64,000 nucleotides of DNA from Streptomyces bikiniensis (GCA_000716465.1 JNWL01000019.1:31097-95096), one strand, 5' to 3'. Positions 15,592-26,619 are shown, counted from the stretch's first letter. Made by a program: numbers and translations. The notes: generated from the letters alone by a model not told the origin.

Positions 15592-17085
15592 TCAGAAGGG
15601 CCAGACGCCCTTGAGCGCCTCCTTCCAGTCGAGGTCCGCCTCGTCCTTCGAGGAGCCCTGCGACACGCAGACGGGCCCACCGATCCAGCTCTCGATCCAG
15701 GAGCCGAGGTCGACGGTCCAGCAGTCCGACTGGGGCACGGGCTGCGTGGGGGTCGGGGTCGGAGTGGGAGTGGGTGTCGGCGTGGGTGTCGTCGGCGCGG
15801 GCTTCGGCTCGGGTGCCGTCGGCGTCGGAGTCGGAGTCGGCGTGGGCGTCGGAGTCGGCGTGGGCGTGGGCGTGGGCGTCGGCGTCGGCGTCGTCGGCGC
15901 GGGCTTCGGCTCGGGCTGCGTGGGAGTCGGCGTAGGCGTCGGCACCGACTGCGTAGGTGTGGGCGTCGGCGTCGGTACAGGGGTGGGCACCGGCGTCGGC
16001 ACGGACGTAGGCGTGGGTACCGGCGTAGGTGTGGGCGTGGGCACCGGCGTCGAGGGCTCCGGCTCCTTCCCGTACAGCATCTGGCGGAAGACCAGCGACG
16101 ACCGCGGGTTGTCGTCGCACTGCCAGACGCCGTGCGGGCAGTAATCGGTGATCGTGTGGTAGAGCGGCTTGTGCAGCTCCATCCATTCGAGCATGCGCCG
16201 CATGTATTCCGGATTGTCGCCGTTCCGGAAGAGGCCCCATTCGGGATAGGAGATCAGTTTTCCGTGCTCGGCCGCGAAATCGATCTGCTTCCGCAGGCCG
16301 TACGGTTCGTTGACGTGTTCCTCGAAACTGCTCCCCGGCGGCTGGTCGTACGAGTCCATGCCGATGATGTCCACGACGTCGTCGCCCGGGTAGCACTCGG
16401 TCCACGGAACGGCGTCGCGCCCGCGGCTCGGGTTGAAGTCGAAGCGGAACTTCTGGCCGGGAACGGAGCGCATCGCGGCGACGATGCGGTTCCAGTACGC
16501 CTTCCAGGCCTCCGGGTCGGGCGCGCACCGGTGGGTGTAGGTGATGCCGTTCATCTCCCAGCCGAGGACGACGACGGTGTCGTTCGCCCGCAGCTCGACG
16601 AGGCGCCGGGCGAGGGTCCTGAAGTGGTGGTCGTAGTGCCCGGCCGCGCCGAGCCGGAGCAGCCGGCGGACCTCGGCGTCGGGGACGCGGGCCTCGTTGC
16701 GCTCCATCATGGGGACGTTGAGGACGAAGAGGCGGTCGGCCTTCTCGTTGCGCCAGCGCGCCCAGGCGTCGAGGAAGCCGGGAGGCCCCTCGATGTTCTT
16801 CCAGAGGTCGCCGGGCAGGTAGGTGTGGCCGACGCGGAGTTCGCGGCCGCCGAGCCAGCGTTCGAGCTCGCCGATGCGGGCGACCCCGTACGCGCCCGAG
16901 GACAGGAAGGCCCCCATGGCGCCGGCGACCGAGGGAGCGGAGTCCCGCGTCTCCCTCGCGTCCCCTGTCGTCACGGGTTCTTCGGCGTGGGCGGGGGGCG
17001 ACAGCGCGAGGGAGCCCGAGGCGAGGAGACCGGCGGTGAACACCCCCAGCCATGCTCTCGAACTTCTCCGGCTTGCAGCTTTCAT
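15592..17085 (-). CDS. Secreted GH26-like glycoside hydrolase with VPT-repeat linker
   Basis: 497-residue exported enzyme. Signal peptide 1-34 (ends PPAHA). The catalytic (beta/alpha)8 domain spans about 50-340, with acid/base Glu177 in VVLGWEMNG and nucleophile Glu282 in ISYPEWGLF, 105 residues apart as in clan GH-A. Other typical parts are [17 protein letters not shown] and DIIGMDSYD. Then comes a long [10 protein letters not shown] linker (about 345-448) and a 50-residue C-terminal module with two Cys ([10 protein letters not shown]...GPVCVSQG). GH26 enzymes cut beta-mannan or related glycans. Facing an exopolysaccharide operon, this one may trim or release that polymer. ATG preceded by GGAGGAG. 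Confidence 0.85.
   Translation of the reverse strand: MKAASRRSSRAWLGVFTAGLLASGSLALSPPAHAEEPVTTGDARETRDSAPSVAGAMGAFLSSGAYGVARIGELERWLGGRELRVGHTYLPGDLWKNIEGPPGFLDAWARWRNEKADRLFVLNVPMMERNEARVPDAEVRRLLRLGAAGHYDHHFRTLARRLVELRANDTVVVLGWEMNGITYTHRCAPDPEAWKAYWNRIVAAMRSVPGQKFRFDFNPSRGRDAVPWTECYPGDDVVDIIGMDSYDQPPGSSFEEHVNEPYGLRKQIDFAAEHGKLISYPEWGLFRNGDNPEYMRRMLEWMELHKPLYHTITDYCPHGVWQCDDNPRSSLVFRQMLYGKEPEPSTPVPTPTPTPVPTPTSVPTPVPTPVPTPTPTPTQSVPTPTPTPTQPEPKPAPTTPTPTPTPTPTPTPTPTPTPTPTPTAPEPKPAPTTPTPTPTPTPTPTPTQPVPQSDCWTVDLGSWIESWIGGPVCVSQGSSKDEADLDWKEALKGVWPF
15727..16053 (-). repeat. Tandem repeats coding the PTPTP/VPT linker
   Basis: Six-base periodic repeats (GGCGTG/GGAGTC variants on the plus strand) with two longer recurring blocks that encode [10 protein letters not shown] and [10 protein letters not shown]. 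Non-catalytic linker; the length is likely to vary between strains. Confidence 0.85.
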
Positions 17086-17241
17086 GGCCGCTCCTCCGCG
17101 TTGCGCAGTAGGTGACAGTTCGTCAATCGGATGTTCCGAAAGTATTCCTAATACACCGTCCGTGAACTCGGCTTTCCCTCGCTCGTTGGCCCATTAGAGG
17201 ATTTGATCGCCCGGTTGGTGCACCGAGACGAAGGGCATGCC

Positions 17242-18585
17242 GTGCCGAGTTTTGACACCCGTGTCCCGGCCGTCCTCGTACGGCTCGACCGGAACCCCTT
17301 CCACCACGGCACCCTGGGAGCGGTCCGCTCCCTGGGCCGGGCGGGAATCCCGGTGCACGCCGTCGTCGAATCGCGGACCAGTCCGGTGGCCCGCTCCCGC
17401 CACCTCGAATCGGCCCGCCCCGGCCCCGCGGCCGCCACCTCCGCCGAACTGGCCGACTTCCTCCTGCGGGTCGGGGACGAGGTCTCCGAAGGGCCGTCGT
17501 CCCCGCTGCTCGCCGTTCCGCTGGACGACGTCACCGCGCTCGCCCTGGCCCGCCGCCGCGCCGAACTCGCCCCGCGCTTCCTGCTGCCCGAGCAGACCGA
17601 GGCACAGCTGCTGCGGGTCGCCGACAAGGCGGCGCTCGCCGAGACCTGCGCGGCCCTGGGCCTGCCCCACCCCCGTACCGCGCTCCCCACCGGCGCCGAC
17701 GAGGCCGCCGCCATGGCCTGGGCGCTGGGCCTCCCGGTGGTCGCCAAGTGGAGCCGGCCGTGGCTGCTGCCGGCCGGTGCCGGGCTGCGCAGCACGTCGA
17801 TCGTGCGCTCGCTCGCCGAGGTCCGGGAGCTGTACGCCCGCTCCCCGGAGGCCGGCAGCCGGCTGCTGCTCCAGGAACTCCTTCCCGGGGGCCGGGACCT
17901 GGACTGGTTCTTCCAGGGGTACGTGGACTCGGCGGGCCGCTGCCCGACCGGGGCGACCGGGCGCAAGGAGCGCTCCTGGCCCACCGGGGCCGGGCTCACC
18001 GCCGCGGGCCGCTGGACCGTGAACCCGGCCGTGGACCGCGCCGCCCGGACCCTGCTGGACGCGCTCGGCTACCGGGGCGTGTGCGACCTGGACTTCCGGC
18101 TCGACCGGACGACGGGCGCGTACCACCTGCTCGACTTCAACCCCCGGCCGGGCGCGCAGTTCCGGCTCTTCACCGACCAGGACGGCCTGGACGCGGTCCG
18201 GGCGCTCCATCTGGACCTCACCGGGCGTCCCGTGCCCCCGCCCTCCCCCGCGTACGGGCGCCGGTTCGTGGCCGAGAACTACGCGCTGCTCTCGCTGCTC
18301 GCCGCCCCGCGCCGGCGGTACGCGGCCGAGACCGGCGGGGTGCGGCGGCGGACCGAGTGGGCGTGGTGCGCGGCCGACGACCCGCTGCCCGCGCTCGCGA
18401 TGGGCCGCGCCTGGCTCGTCCACCTGCTGCGCAAGGCCCTGACGGCACTGCGCCGGCGGTGGACGCCCGCCGGAACGCGGCGCCCGGCGGCCACCGCCCC
18501 GCCGGCACCCCGCACCGCTCCGGACACGACCTCCACCGCGACGCCTCCGACGGCGGCGCGGAAGGACACCCGGCCCCGGCCCTGA
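17242..18585 (+). CDS. ATP-grasp carboxylate-amine/thiol ligase-like protein
   Basis: 447-residue cytosolic protein. The N-terminal Rossmann-like portion begins DTRVPAVLVRLDRNPFHHGT. The ATP-grasp core includes VADKAALAETCAALGLPHP, LPVVAKWSRPWLLPAG (ATP Lys), LLLQELLPGGRDLDWFF, and the metal-binding stretch VCDLDFRLDRT ... LLDFNPRPGAQF, which keeps the Asp/Asn residues of the family. Such ligases couple a carboxylate to an amine using ATP; the substrate is unknown. The GTG at 17242 has AAGGG six bases upstream; GTG 17218 or TTG 17203 are alternatives. A low-complexity Thr/Ala/Pro tail ends the protein. Its place beside the polymer genes suggests a modification role. Confidence 0.82.
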   Translation: MPSFDTRVPAVLVRLDRNPFHHGTLGAVRSLGRAGIPVHAVVESRTSPVARSRHLESARPGPAAATSAELADFLLRVGDEVSEGPSSPLLAVPLDDVTALALARRRAELAPRFLLPEQTEAQLLRVADKAALAETCAALGLPHPRTALPTGADEAAAMAWALGLPVVAKWSRPWLLPAGAGLRSTSIVRSLAEVRELYARSPEAGSRLLLQELLPGGRDLDWFFQGYVDSAGRCPTGATGRKERSWPTGAGLTAAGRWTVNPAVDRAARTLLDALGYRGVCDLDFRLDRTTGAYHLLDFNPRPGAQFRLFTDQDGLDAVRALHLDLTGRPVPPPSPAYGRRFVAENYALLSLLAAPRRRYAAETGGVRRRTEWAWCAADDPLPALAMGRAWLVHLLRKALTALRRRWTPAGTRRPAATAPPAPRTAPDTTSTATPPTAARKDTRPRP

Positions 18586-18589
18586 TCCA

Positions 18590-19343
18590 CCGGACGGGCC
18601 CCAGGGGCTGCTCGGCCACCGATCCGCCGGACAGGCCCTGGTCTCCCTCCACGACACGGACCGCCCCGCCGCGCCCGCCCGACGTCGAGGCGCTCTCCCC
18701 CGGGCCGGCCGCCCACCGGGGCACGACCACCCGTCTGCATCCGCGCCCCGGACGCCCGGACGCGACGGCGAGTTCCGTCGGCGGACCGATGCCGTGGCCG
18801 GTGTGCACCGAGGCCCACCCGCACGGGCGCGGACGGCGCCCCGGGGACGTCCACCGGGAGCGGGAGGTCCTCGCCGCGGCACGGGCGCGGGAACCGTACG
18901 AGGGCCTGAGGGACCGGATCGACGCCTGGGAGGAGGCCCTGGAGGAGGAGGCCGAACTGCGGGAGGACGAGGAGGACGAGGAGGACGAAGGAGACGGGGA
19001 ACGGGGGGACGGGGAGTACGGGGAGGACTCCGGGCCCGTCTCCTCCCCGTACGACCTGTCGATCCCGCCGGGCCGGCGCGTGGGCGGGTACGCGTCCTGG
19101 AACGTGACCGACCCGTACCCGATGGACTGCGCGGTCCGCGCGACCCCCCTGCGCCTGCTGCTGACCGTCGACACCTCCGAGTGGAACGCCGGAAGCCCGA
19201 GTTGGACGCCGGTCGAGGACCGGGGCCTGCGCCCCGCCCCGCACGCCGCGCCCACCGGGGTCGTGGTGGGGAACCACGGCGAGCTCGACGTCTTCGGGTG
19301 CCCCGCCGACCCGGGGCGTCCGACCCGCTGGAGCGTGCAGTAG
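18590..19343 (+). pseudogene. Degraded or truncated DUF1963/YwqG-like gene
   Basis: An open frame encodes family-like pieces without a usable beginning. RGTTTRLHPRPG and SSVGGPMPWPVCTEAHPHGR resemble the N-terminus of larger Streptomyces DUF1963-like proteins. A very acidic stretch (EEEAELREDEEDEEDEGDG) follows, then the C-terminal part VGGYASWNVTDPYPMDC, LRLLLTVDTSEWN and GVVVGNHGELDVFGCP. The middle of the family seems missing. The first ATG is at 18789, inside the N-terminal homology, and no GTG, TTG or ATG precedes it in frame after the ligase stop. Either a short protein of about 184 residues is made from 18789, or this is a relic. Family identity is from memory. Confidence 0.5.
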
Positions 19344-19435
19344 ACCGCGGCGGGGTCCGCCCGGAAGAAGGGCCGGCCCCGGGGAGCGGGTGCTCCCCGG
19401 GGCCGGCCCCGTGCCTGTCCGCGTACCGCGTCGGG

Positions 19436-19669
19436 TCAGTCGTTGACGCAGACGTTGCCGAAGGCCGGGTTCAGCAGCGCGATGACGTTCACGCTGTTGC
19501 CACAGACGTTGACGGGGATGTGGATCGGGACCTGGATGACGTTGCCGGACAGGACGCCGGGCGAGCCGACGGCCGCACCCTCCGCGTCGGCGTCCGCGAA
19601 GGCGGGCGACGCCGCACCCATGGCCATGATGATTCCGGCGACGACGGCCGCAGCCTTCTTACAGTTCAT
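19436..19669 (-). CDS. chp: Short chaplin
   Basis: 77-residue short chaplin. Signal peptide 1-25 (MNCKKAAAVVAGIIMAMGA ... SPAFA), then EGAAVGSPGVLSGN, QVPIHIPVN, VCGNSVNVIALLNPAFGN and VCVND. Both domain cysteines are present; a third Cys sits at position 3 of the signal peptide. Sequence and length are typical. An upstream region with 14-bp tandem repeats separates it from a rodlin gene on the same strand. I could not find a convincing sigma-BldN box pair here. Confidence 0.93.
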   Translation of the reverse strand: MNCKKAAAVVAGIIMAMGAASPAFADADAEGAAVGSPGVLSGNVIQVPIHIPVNVCGNSVNVIALLNPAFGNVCVND

Positions 19670-19820
19670 TTCGTCTGGATCCTTTCCTCGGCGGAGGAAT
19701 TCTCACGGATCTCGTGATGTCCGGGGAGGGGAGTTCCCCGGCCTCCGCTGTACACAACACAACGAACATCCCGCGCAAAGGAAACCGGAATAACGCGGGA
19801 GGCGTTCGTTTCACTCCATT

Positions 19821-19876
19821 GCCCGCACGGAATCGCCCGCACGGAATCGCCCGCACGGAATCGCCCGCACGGAACA
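19821..19876. repeat. Four tandem copies of a 14-bp repeat
   Basis: The unit GCCCGCACGGAATC occurs three times perfectly and a fourth time ending CA, head to tail. It lies about 150-205 bp upstream of the chaplin start, directly next to the rodlin terminator. Confidence 0.9.
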
Positions 19877-19914
19877 GGGCCGGCGGAGAACGGTGACGTT
19901 CTCCGCCGGCCCTG
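19875..19914 (-). terminator. Rodlin terminator
   Basis: Perfect 18-bp arms (19875-19892 and 19897-19914) with a GTGA loop, 16 bp past the rodlin stop codon. Confidence 0.88.
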
Positions 19915-19930
19915 CCGCACACGCCGACGA

Positions 19931-20341
19931 TCAGCCGTTGCCGATGCCGTTCCCGGAGAGGACCGGGATGTCGTCCACCAGGTGCGAGAGCGCCTCGTCG
20001 CCCTTGGCCTGGGTGGAGTTCTCCGCGCACTGCTGGTTCTGCGGGGAGGACAGCACGTTGACGTCCTGGACGGTGATCGGGACGACACCGACGAGGGAGC
20101 CGAGGTTGCCCTTGACCGGAACGCCGAGGCAGAGCTTGTTCAGGGAGCCCTGGACCAGGGTCAGCTGGGGGCTCTGGTCGCCCGCGGTCTCCGAGTTGCC
20201 GAACGCCGAGGTGGCGCCGTTGCCGCTGAGCGAGGTGGTGCCGGTGTCGTTGCTGATGGCCAGCGCCGGGGAGGCCGCCGCGGCAGAAGCGCCGACGACG
20301 GAGGCCGCAACAGCCGCAGCCGCCACAATCTTCTTGATCAC
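19931..20341 (-). CDS. rdl: Rodlin (first; minus member of divergent pair)
   Basis: 136-residue rodlin, a secreted protein that organises chaplin filaments into the rodlet layer of spores and aerial hyphae. GTG start ([13 protein letters not shown]...), signal peptide about 1-32 ending SPALA, then the family core: [83 protein letters not shown]. The two conserved Cys are present. Divergent from the next rodlin with 219 bp between starts, as I recall for rdlA-rdlB of S. coelicolor. Confidence 0.95.
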   Translation of the reverse strand: MIKKIVAAAAVAASVVGASAAAASPALAISNDTGTTSLSGNGATSAFGNSETAGDQSPQLTLVQGSLNKLCLGVPVKGNLGSLVGVVPITVQDVNVLSSPQNQQCAENSTQAKGDEALSHLVDDIPVLSGNGIGNG

Positions 20342-20390
20342 GGTGTTTCCGTTCCTGTTCCCACCAATCGACCTGATTGATGCGACCGGC

Positions 20391-20418
20391 TCAACTGGCT
20401 TCGGAGGGTTAGGTTCCG
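20391..20418 (-). promoter_or_regulatory. Candidate sigma-BldN promoter of first rodlin
   Basis: Minus strand: CGGAAC, exactly 16 nt, AGTTGA. Five of six bases match in each box of CGTAAC-N16-CGTTGA. Predicted start about 43 nt before the GTG. Confidence 0.6.
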
Positions 20419-20487
20419 GTGCTTCACCCGTTCGTAGGGAGCCGTCCTTCGCGCTGCCGCGCGCGCTCCGCCATGAGGGTGACACGG

Positions 20488-20516
20488 CGGAACCCCCGCC
20501 GCCGGGTCCCTGTTGA
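20488..20516 (+). promoter_or_regulatory. Candidate sigma-BldN promoter of second rodlin
   Basis: Plus strand: CGGAAC, 17 nt, TGTTGA. Five of six matches in each box, one extra spacer base. It uses the same CGGAAC -35 as the other two rodlins; start about 38-40 nt before the GTG. Confidence 0.55.
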
Positions 20517-20560
20517 TCAGGTCGCTCCCTGCACGGAGCCGGTTCTAGAAGGGAACTCCC

Positions 20561-20959
20561 GTGATCAAGAAGGTTATGGCCACCGCGGCCGCGGCCGTCT
20601 CCATGGCCGCCGTCGCCTCCCCGGCGCTGGCCATCAGCAACGACACCGGTACCACCTCGTTCAGCGGCAACGGTGCCACCCAGGCGTTCGGCAACTCCGC
20701 CACCTACGGCAACATGAGCCCCCAGATGGCTCTGATCCAGGGCTCCCTGAACAAGCCCTGCATCGGCCTGCCGGCCAAGCTCAACGCCGGTTCGCTGATC
20801 GGCCTCGTCCCGATCACCGTCCAGGACATCAACGTGCTGTCCTCCCCGCAGAACCAGCAGTGCGTCGAGAACTCCACCCAGGCCAAGGGCGACGAGCCGC
20901 TGTCGCACATCCTGGAGGACATCCCGGTCCTGTCGGGCAACGGCGTCGGCAACAACTGA
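20561..20959 (+). CDS. rdl: Rodlin (second; plus member of divergent pair)
   Basis: 132-residue rodlin. GTG start, signal peptide about 1-24 ([19 protein letters not shown], cleavage after SPALA), then [80 protein letters not shown] and LSGNGVGNN. Like other rodlins the mature part is Asn/Gly/Ser-rich with two Cys and four conserved blocks. The GTGATCAAGAAG start is shared with the divergent paralogue. Followed by a hairpin. A 113-bp internal block is almost identical to the third rodlin. Confidence 0.95.
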   Translation: MIKKVMATAAAAVSMAAVASPALAISNDTGTTSFSGNGATQAFGNSATYGNMSPQMALIQGSLNKPCIGLPAKLNAGSLIGLVPITVQDINVLSSPQNQQCVENSTQAKGDEPLSHILEDIPVLSGNGVGNN

Positions 20960-20978
20960 CGTTCCCGGTCCGCGCGTC

Positions 20979-21007
20979 AGGGGCCGCTCCCTCGGGAGCA
21001 GCCCCTT
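20979..21007 (+). terminator. Terminator of second rodlin
   Basis: Near-perfect 13-bp stem (AGGGGCCGCTCCC paired with its complement, one mismatch) followed by TTTCG. It also faces the end of the small minus-strand gene. Confidence 0.75.
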
Positions 21008-21026
21008 TCGTCTTGTCCCCCGCCGT

Positions 21027-21230
21027 TCAGCGCGGCCAGACCGGGGCCACCATCAGGCGCTCCCACTCCCTGTCCGGCATCCCCGGCACCGTGCGGCCCG
21101 CCTGCGTCCACTGCGTCACGAGGGCGGAGTAGAGCGGGAACGGGGTGCGGTCGGCGGGGATCGGGTCGCTCACGTACCGGCTCTTCGGAATGAAGGCCAT
21201 TCTTTCCCATTTCCCGGGATCCGGCGCCAT
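21027..21230 (-). CDS. 67-residue hypothetical protein nested between rodlins
   Basis: Small protein starting at an ATG with a textbook AAGGAG six bases upstream ([20 protein letters not shown]...). No signal peptide, membrane helix or cysteine. Aromatic and proline-rich, with blocks [29 protein letters not shown] and PDREWERLM. The strong ribosome site and regular sequence make it a likely real gene; the longer reading to 21437 is not supported. Opposite in direction to both flanking rodlins. I do not recognise the family. Confidence 0.65.
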   Translation of the reverse strand: MAPDPGKWERMAFIPKSRYVSDPIPADRTPFPLYSALVTQWTQAGRTVPGMPDREWERLMVAPVWPR

Positions 21231-21392
21231 CTTCGCTCCTTCCGCTGGGATTTCCGCATCATTGCACAAGACCCCCGGGAGAGCTGTCCATCCTCTCCGC
21301 GTCGCGTCGCGCACCCCTGTGCGAACGGTTCGAAACGCGGTGCGGGACAGAGCATTTCGCTCATCTGCCCGTAGTCCGTCCGGTGGACTTCC

Positions 21393-21420
21393 CGGAACCT
21401 TCGGCATTCCCGCCGGTTGG
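21393..21420 (+). promoter_or_regulatory. Candidate sigma-BldN promoter of third rodlin
   Basis: Plus strand: CGGAAC, exactly 16 nt, GGTTGG (five and four matches). Position about 50 bp before the ATG matches the other rodlins. Confidence 0.45.
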
Positions 21421-21469
21421 TCAGTACGGCTCGGCAATCGGCGAGCCAGTATCCGAAAGGCCTGAACTG

Positions 21470-21877
21470 ATGAAGAAGCTGTTCGCTACGGCTGCCGTGG
21501 CCGCGACGGTCCTCGGCGCGACGGCGACGGGTGCCGGGCAGGCGCTCGCGATCGCCGACGACACCGGCACCACCTCGCTCAGCGGCAACGGTGCCAGCCA
21601 GGTGTACGGCAACTCCGCCACCCACGGCGACATGAGCCCGCAGCTGGCGCTGGTCCAGGGCTCCCTGAACAAGCCGTGCGTGGGTCTGCCGGCCAAGGTC
21701 AACGCCGGTTCGCTGATCGGTCTCGTCCCGATCACCGTCCAGGACATCAACGTGCTGTCCTCCCCGCAGAACCAGCAGTGCGTCGAGAACTCCACCCAGG
21801 CCAAGGGCGACGAGGCGCTGTCGCACCTGCTCAGCGACATCCCGGTCCTGTCGGGCAACGGCGCCGGCAACGGCTGA
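21470..21877 (+). CDS. rdl: Rodlin (third copy)
   Basis: 135-residue rodlin with ATG start, signal peptide about 1-27 ([19 protein letters not shown] ... QALA), and the full set of family blocks: [90 protein letters not shown]. It is closest to the second rodlin, including silent positions over 113 bp. S. coelicolor has two rodlins as I recall; three copies are known in some species. Followed by a strong bidirectional hairpin. Confidence 0.95.
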   Translation: MKKLFATAAVAATVLGATATGAGQALAIADDTGTTSLSGNGASQVYGNSATHGDMSPQLALVQGSLNKPCVGLPAKVNAGSLIGLVPITVQDINVLSSPQNQQCVENSTQAKGDEALSHLLSDIPVLSGNGAGNG

Positions 21878-21899
21878 GCGACCGGCTCCGACCACGGCG

Positions 21900-21937
21900 C
21901 GGCCCCGCCGCCCCTCTTCGGAGGGGTGGCGGGGCCG
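21900..21937. terminator. Bidirectional terminator after third rodlin
   Basis: 17-bp stem (21900-21916 and 21921-21937) with TTCG loop and a single G-T pair, between convergent ends of the rodlin and the DUF255 gene. Confidence 0.85.
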
Positions 21938-21956
21938 TCCCCGTTCCGGGCCCTGC

Positions 21957-23975
<2,019 letters not shown>

Positions 23976-24064
23976 GTGATCCAGCCTCTCACAGCGCTCG
24001 GCGCGGCCGGCGAAGTCCTTACGGGCCCGTCGGCGTCCGGTGCGGGTGTTCCGAGGCGGAGGGT

Positions 24065-24101
24065 CGCCCCGATACCGGGTCGGTACGGAGGTATCGGGGC
24101 G
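24065..24101 (-). terminator. Terminator of the FG-GAP gene
   Basis: Perfect 12-bp stem (24065-24076 and 24090-24101) around 13 nt, 20 bp beyond the stop. Its core CCCCGATAC/GTATCGGGG also forms the hairpin at 63709-63731. Confidence 0.75.
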
Positions 24102-24120
24102 GTTCCCGCGCCGGGGCGGG

Positions 24121-26364
24121 TCAGGCGACGTCGGTGAACCTGGTTCCCTCGCCGGCGTACAGGGGCGTCGTCTGGCGGGTGAACGGCGAACTCCACGAGC
24201 CCGTCGAGCGGTAGACGTAGGTGCCGGCCGCTCCGTACGCGATCAGGTCGGGGCGGCCGTCGTTGTCGAGGTCGCCCGCGCCGACGAGCCGGGAGAAGGC
24301 GTTCCAGCCGCCGCCGACGCGGGCGCGGGGGGCGAAGGTGCCGTCGCCCTTGCCGAGGTGGAGCCAGAGGACGCCGTCCTTGTCGCGGGCGACGAGGTCG
24401 CCGGCGGGCCCGCCCGCGATGTTGCCGGTGGCGGTGATCTGGTTGTAGACGCCCCAGCCGGTGGCCACCCTGACGCGGGGCGCGAAGGGCGCGGACCAGC
24501 TGCCGGTGCCCTTGTAGAACCAGAGGCCGCCGGCGGCGTCGGTGGCGAGGAGGTCGGACCGGCCGTCGCCGTTCAGATCGCTGCCACCGGTGATCTTGTC
24601 GTAGACGCCCCAGCCGGGGCCGACCCGGGTGCGGGGGGCGAAGGTGCCGTCGCCCTTGCCGGGGTAGCTCCAGAGGACGCCGGAGCCGTCGAGGCCGACC
24701 AGGTCGCCGTGGGCGGCGCCGCCGATGTTCCCGACGGCCTCGATGTGCTTGTACGTGTTCCAGCCGGCGCCGACCCGGCTCCGCTGGACCGTCCTGACCT
24801 GTCCGTTCAGCGGCCGGTCCCGCAGGTCGTCGCGCCACAGCACCCCGGCGGCGTCCCGGGCGAGGAGGTCGGTGGAGCCGTTGTCCGTGAAGTCGTGCGG
24901 GTTGGGCGTCCGGCCGAGTTCCATGCGCCGGACGTCCCGGACGGCCCCGCCGACGGCGTCGACCTGCCTGGCCTCCATCGCGACCGTGTACGCGCCGTTC
25001 GGCGCGTCGTCCGCGTGGGGCATGTTCGATCCGAAGACCTCCCCGGCCCAGTCGAAGGAGAAGCGGGAGGTGCCGTCCGTGACGGGTGCGAGGTACTGGC
25101 GGAAGACCTTGCCCGTCGCGACGTGGGTGAGCGTCACGTCCATGGTGGCGTCGGGGCGCGACAGCGTCCACGCCAGCGTCACCCTGCCGCCGCTCTTGTC
25201 GAGGTTCACCGTCGCGGGGACGTCGGACCGCACGACGGCCAGCGGGGTGCCGAGGTCCATGTCCGCGATCTTGGTGACGGTCAGGTCGCCGTCGTCCGCG
25301 GTCCCCAGCCGGAACAGGCCGCGGGTGCCGTCGGGCCGCTCGCCGCTGACCACCGAGGTGCCGTCGCCCGCGGCCGCCAGGCCGGTCGTACCGGACGCGT
25401 TGGTGACGGGGCGGCTGTCGTTGGAGGACAGGGAGTAGGCCCTGAGGCCCGCCCACGGGTTCCCGTAGATTAGCCAGTCGCCCGCAAGCGTGGTGAGGTC
25501 GGTCTGCGCGGAACTGAGGGTCTTCTCGGTCCGCTCCGGGTTCTCGCCGCGCGAGACCGCCGTGAGGGTGATCGCGGTGCCCTCGCGCTCGTACCAGCCC
25601 ACGTACGACTCGGAGAACAGCAGGTGGCTGAAGTCGATGCCGCCCTCGTCGGCGCCGTACGTGAGGACGACGGACCCGGAGGCGATGTCGATGACGGACC
25701 GGCCGCCGGCCGTCGGGTCGCTCTTGCTGGCCATGTGGCCGACGAACACCTGCCCGTTCACGATCGGCGCGTCGCTCCAGAAGCGCTGGGCGTGGGCGGG
25801 CAGACCGGTCACCGGCCGGGTTTCGAGCGCGGCTCCGTTCCTGGTCACCACGAGCAACTCCGCCTCGCCGTCGCCCTTCTGCACCTGTGCGAGGACGCTC
25901 GTCGGGCCGAGGACGGTCACGTAGGAGGCGTTCAGGGAGGAGAGGTCGAACGTCACGCCCGGGGCGGCCGGAACGGCCATGTTCCGGAGGGTGACCACGC
26001 GCATGTCGCGGGCGGACGGCGCGTCGCCGACGGCGAGCACGTCGCCGCCGGCCGAGGCCCATCCGCCACCGGTCGGCACCGCGACCGGGGTCGGCGCCCC
26101 GCCGTCGTACGGGGTCCAGAGCAGCGTCGGGGCGCCGGCACCGGACGCGAACCGGTCGTGCGTGAGGAAGCCCGAGGGCCCTGTGGCCACGACCTCGGCA
26201 CCCGTGGGGAAGGTGGGCAGGGCGCCGGTCTGGGCGGTCTCTCCGGAGGCGGGTGCCGCGAAGGCCGCCGGCGCCGTCGCCAGGCTGCCGGCACCGAGGG
26301 CCGTGACGGCGAGGACTGCCGTGACAGCCGAGGCGAGACGGGTGCGGGTGGTGCGGAATTGCAA
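24121..26364 (-). CDS. Secreted FG-GAP/VCBS-repeat protein
   Basis: 747-residue exported protein. Signal peptide 1-36 (ends APAAFA). The N-terminal two-thirds (about 50-400) looks like a degenerate beta-propeller (repeated GxxLLW, DGTRGLF and GTPLAVV-type strands). A FlgD-like Ig module (about 405-480, [14 protein letters not shown]) follows, then a C-terminal propeller of FG-GAP-like repeats (about 485-745) with motifs such as [29 protein letters not shown] and [14 protein letters not shown], whose DxDxDG loops should bind calcium. Such proteins are common in Streptomyces, of unknown function. TTG start with GGGAG six bases upstream. Confidence 0.85.
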   Translation of the reverse strand: MQFRTTRTRLASAVTAVLAVTALGAGSLATAPAAFAAPASGETAQTGALPTFPTGAEVVATGPSGFLTHDRFASGAGAPTLLWTPYDGGAPTPVAVPTGGGWASAGGDVLAVGDAPSARDMRVVTLRNMAVPAAPGVTFDLSSLNASYVTVLGPTSVLAQVQKGDGEAELLVVTRNGAALETRPVTGLPAHAQRFWSDAPIVNGQVFVGHMASKSDPTAGGRSVIDIASGSVVLTYGADEGGIDFSHLLFSESYVGWYEREGTAITLTAVSRGENPERTEKTLSSAQTDLTTLAGDWLIYGNPWAGLRAYSLSSNDSRPVTNASGTTGLAAAGDGTSVVSGERPDGTRGLFRLGTADDGDLTVTKIADMDLGTPLAVVRSDVPATVNLDKSGGRVTLAWTLSRPDATMDVTLTHVATGKVFRQYLAPVTDGTSRFSFDWAGEVFGSNMPHADDAPNGAYTVAMEARQVDAVGGAVRDVRRMELGRTPNPHDFTDNGSTDLLARDAAGVLWRDDLRDRPLNGQVRTVQRSRVGAGWNTYKHIEAVGNIGGAAHGDLVGLDGSGVLWSYPGKGDGTFAPRTRVGPGWGVYDKITGGSDLNGDGRSDLLATDAAGGLWFYKGTGSWSAPFAPRVRVATGWGVYNQITATGNIAGGPAGDLVARDKDGVLWLHLGKGDGTFAPRARVGGGWNAFSRLVGAGDLDNDGRPDLIAYGAAGTYVYRSTGSWSSPFTRQTTPLYAGEGTRFTDVA

Positions 26365-26619
26365 GGTGAACTCCCACGAGAAGAGCGGGCACGGGAGTGC
26401 CGCGCCCGATCGGACTCACGGGTGGGGGGAATGGTTGTGCGAGGTCGCGGCTTCCTCGTCGTCGGACGGGGTGGAGGTGCCGCCGACTGGCGGGACACCG
26501 GCCGACCGGTTCGTGCCGGCATCGCCGTACGGGGATCTTCCGGGGTCACGGACCCCTGTGGGTCCGGCTCGCGTCTTCGAGGACGAGTCGTGGGGTGGGG
26601 TGGGGGCGGTCGGGGGCGC

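Noticed and set aside
19670..19930. Sigma-BldN box before the third chaplin
   Set aside because: Searched both -35 variants; no -10 with more than three matches at acceptable spacing.
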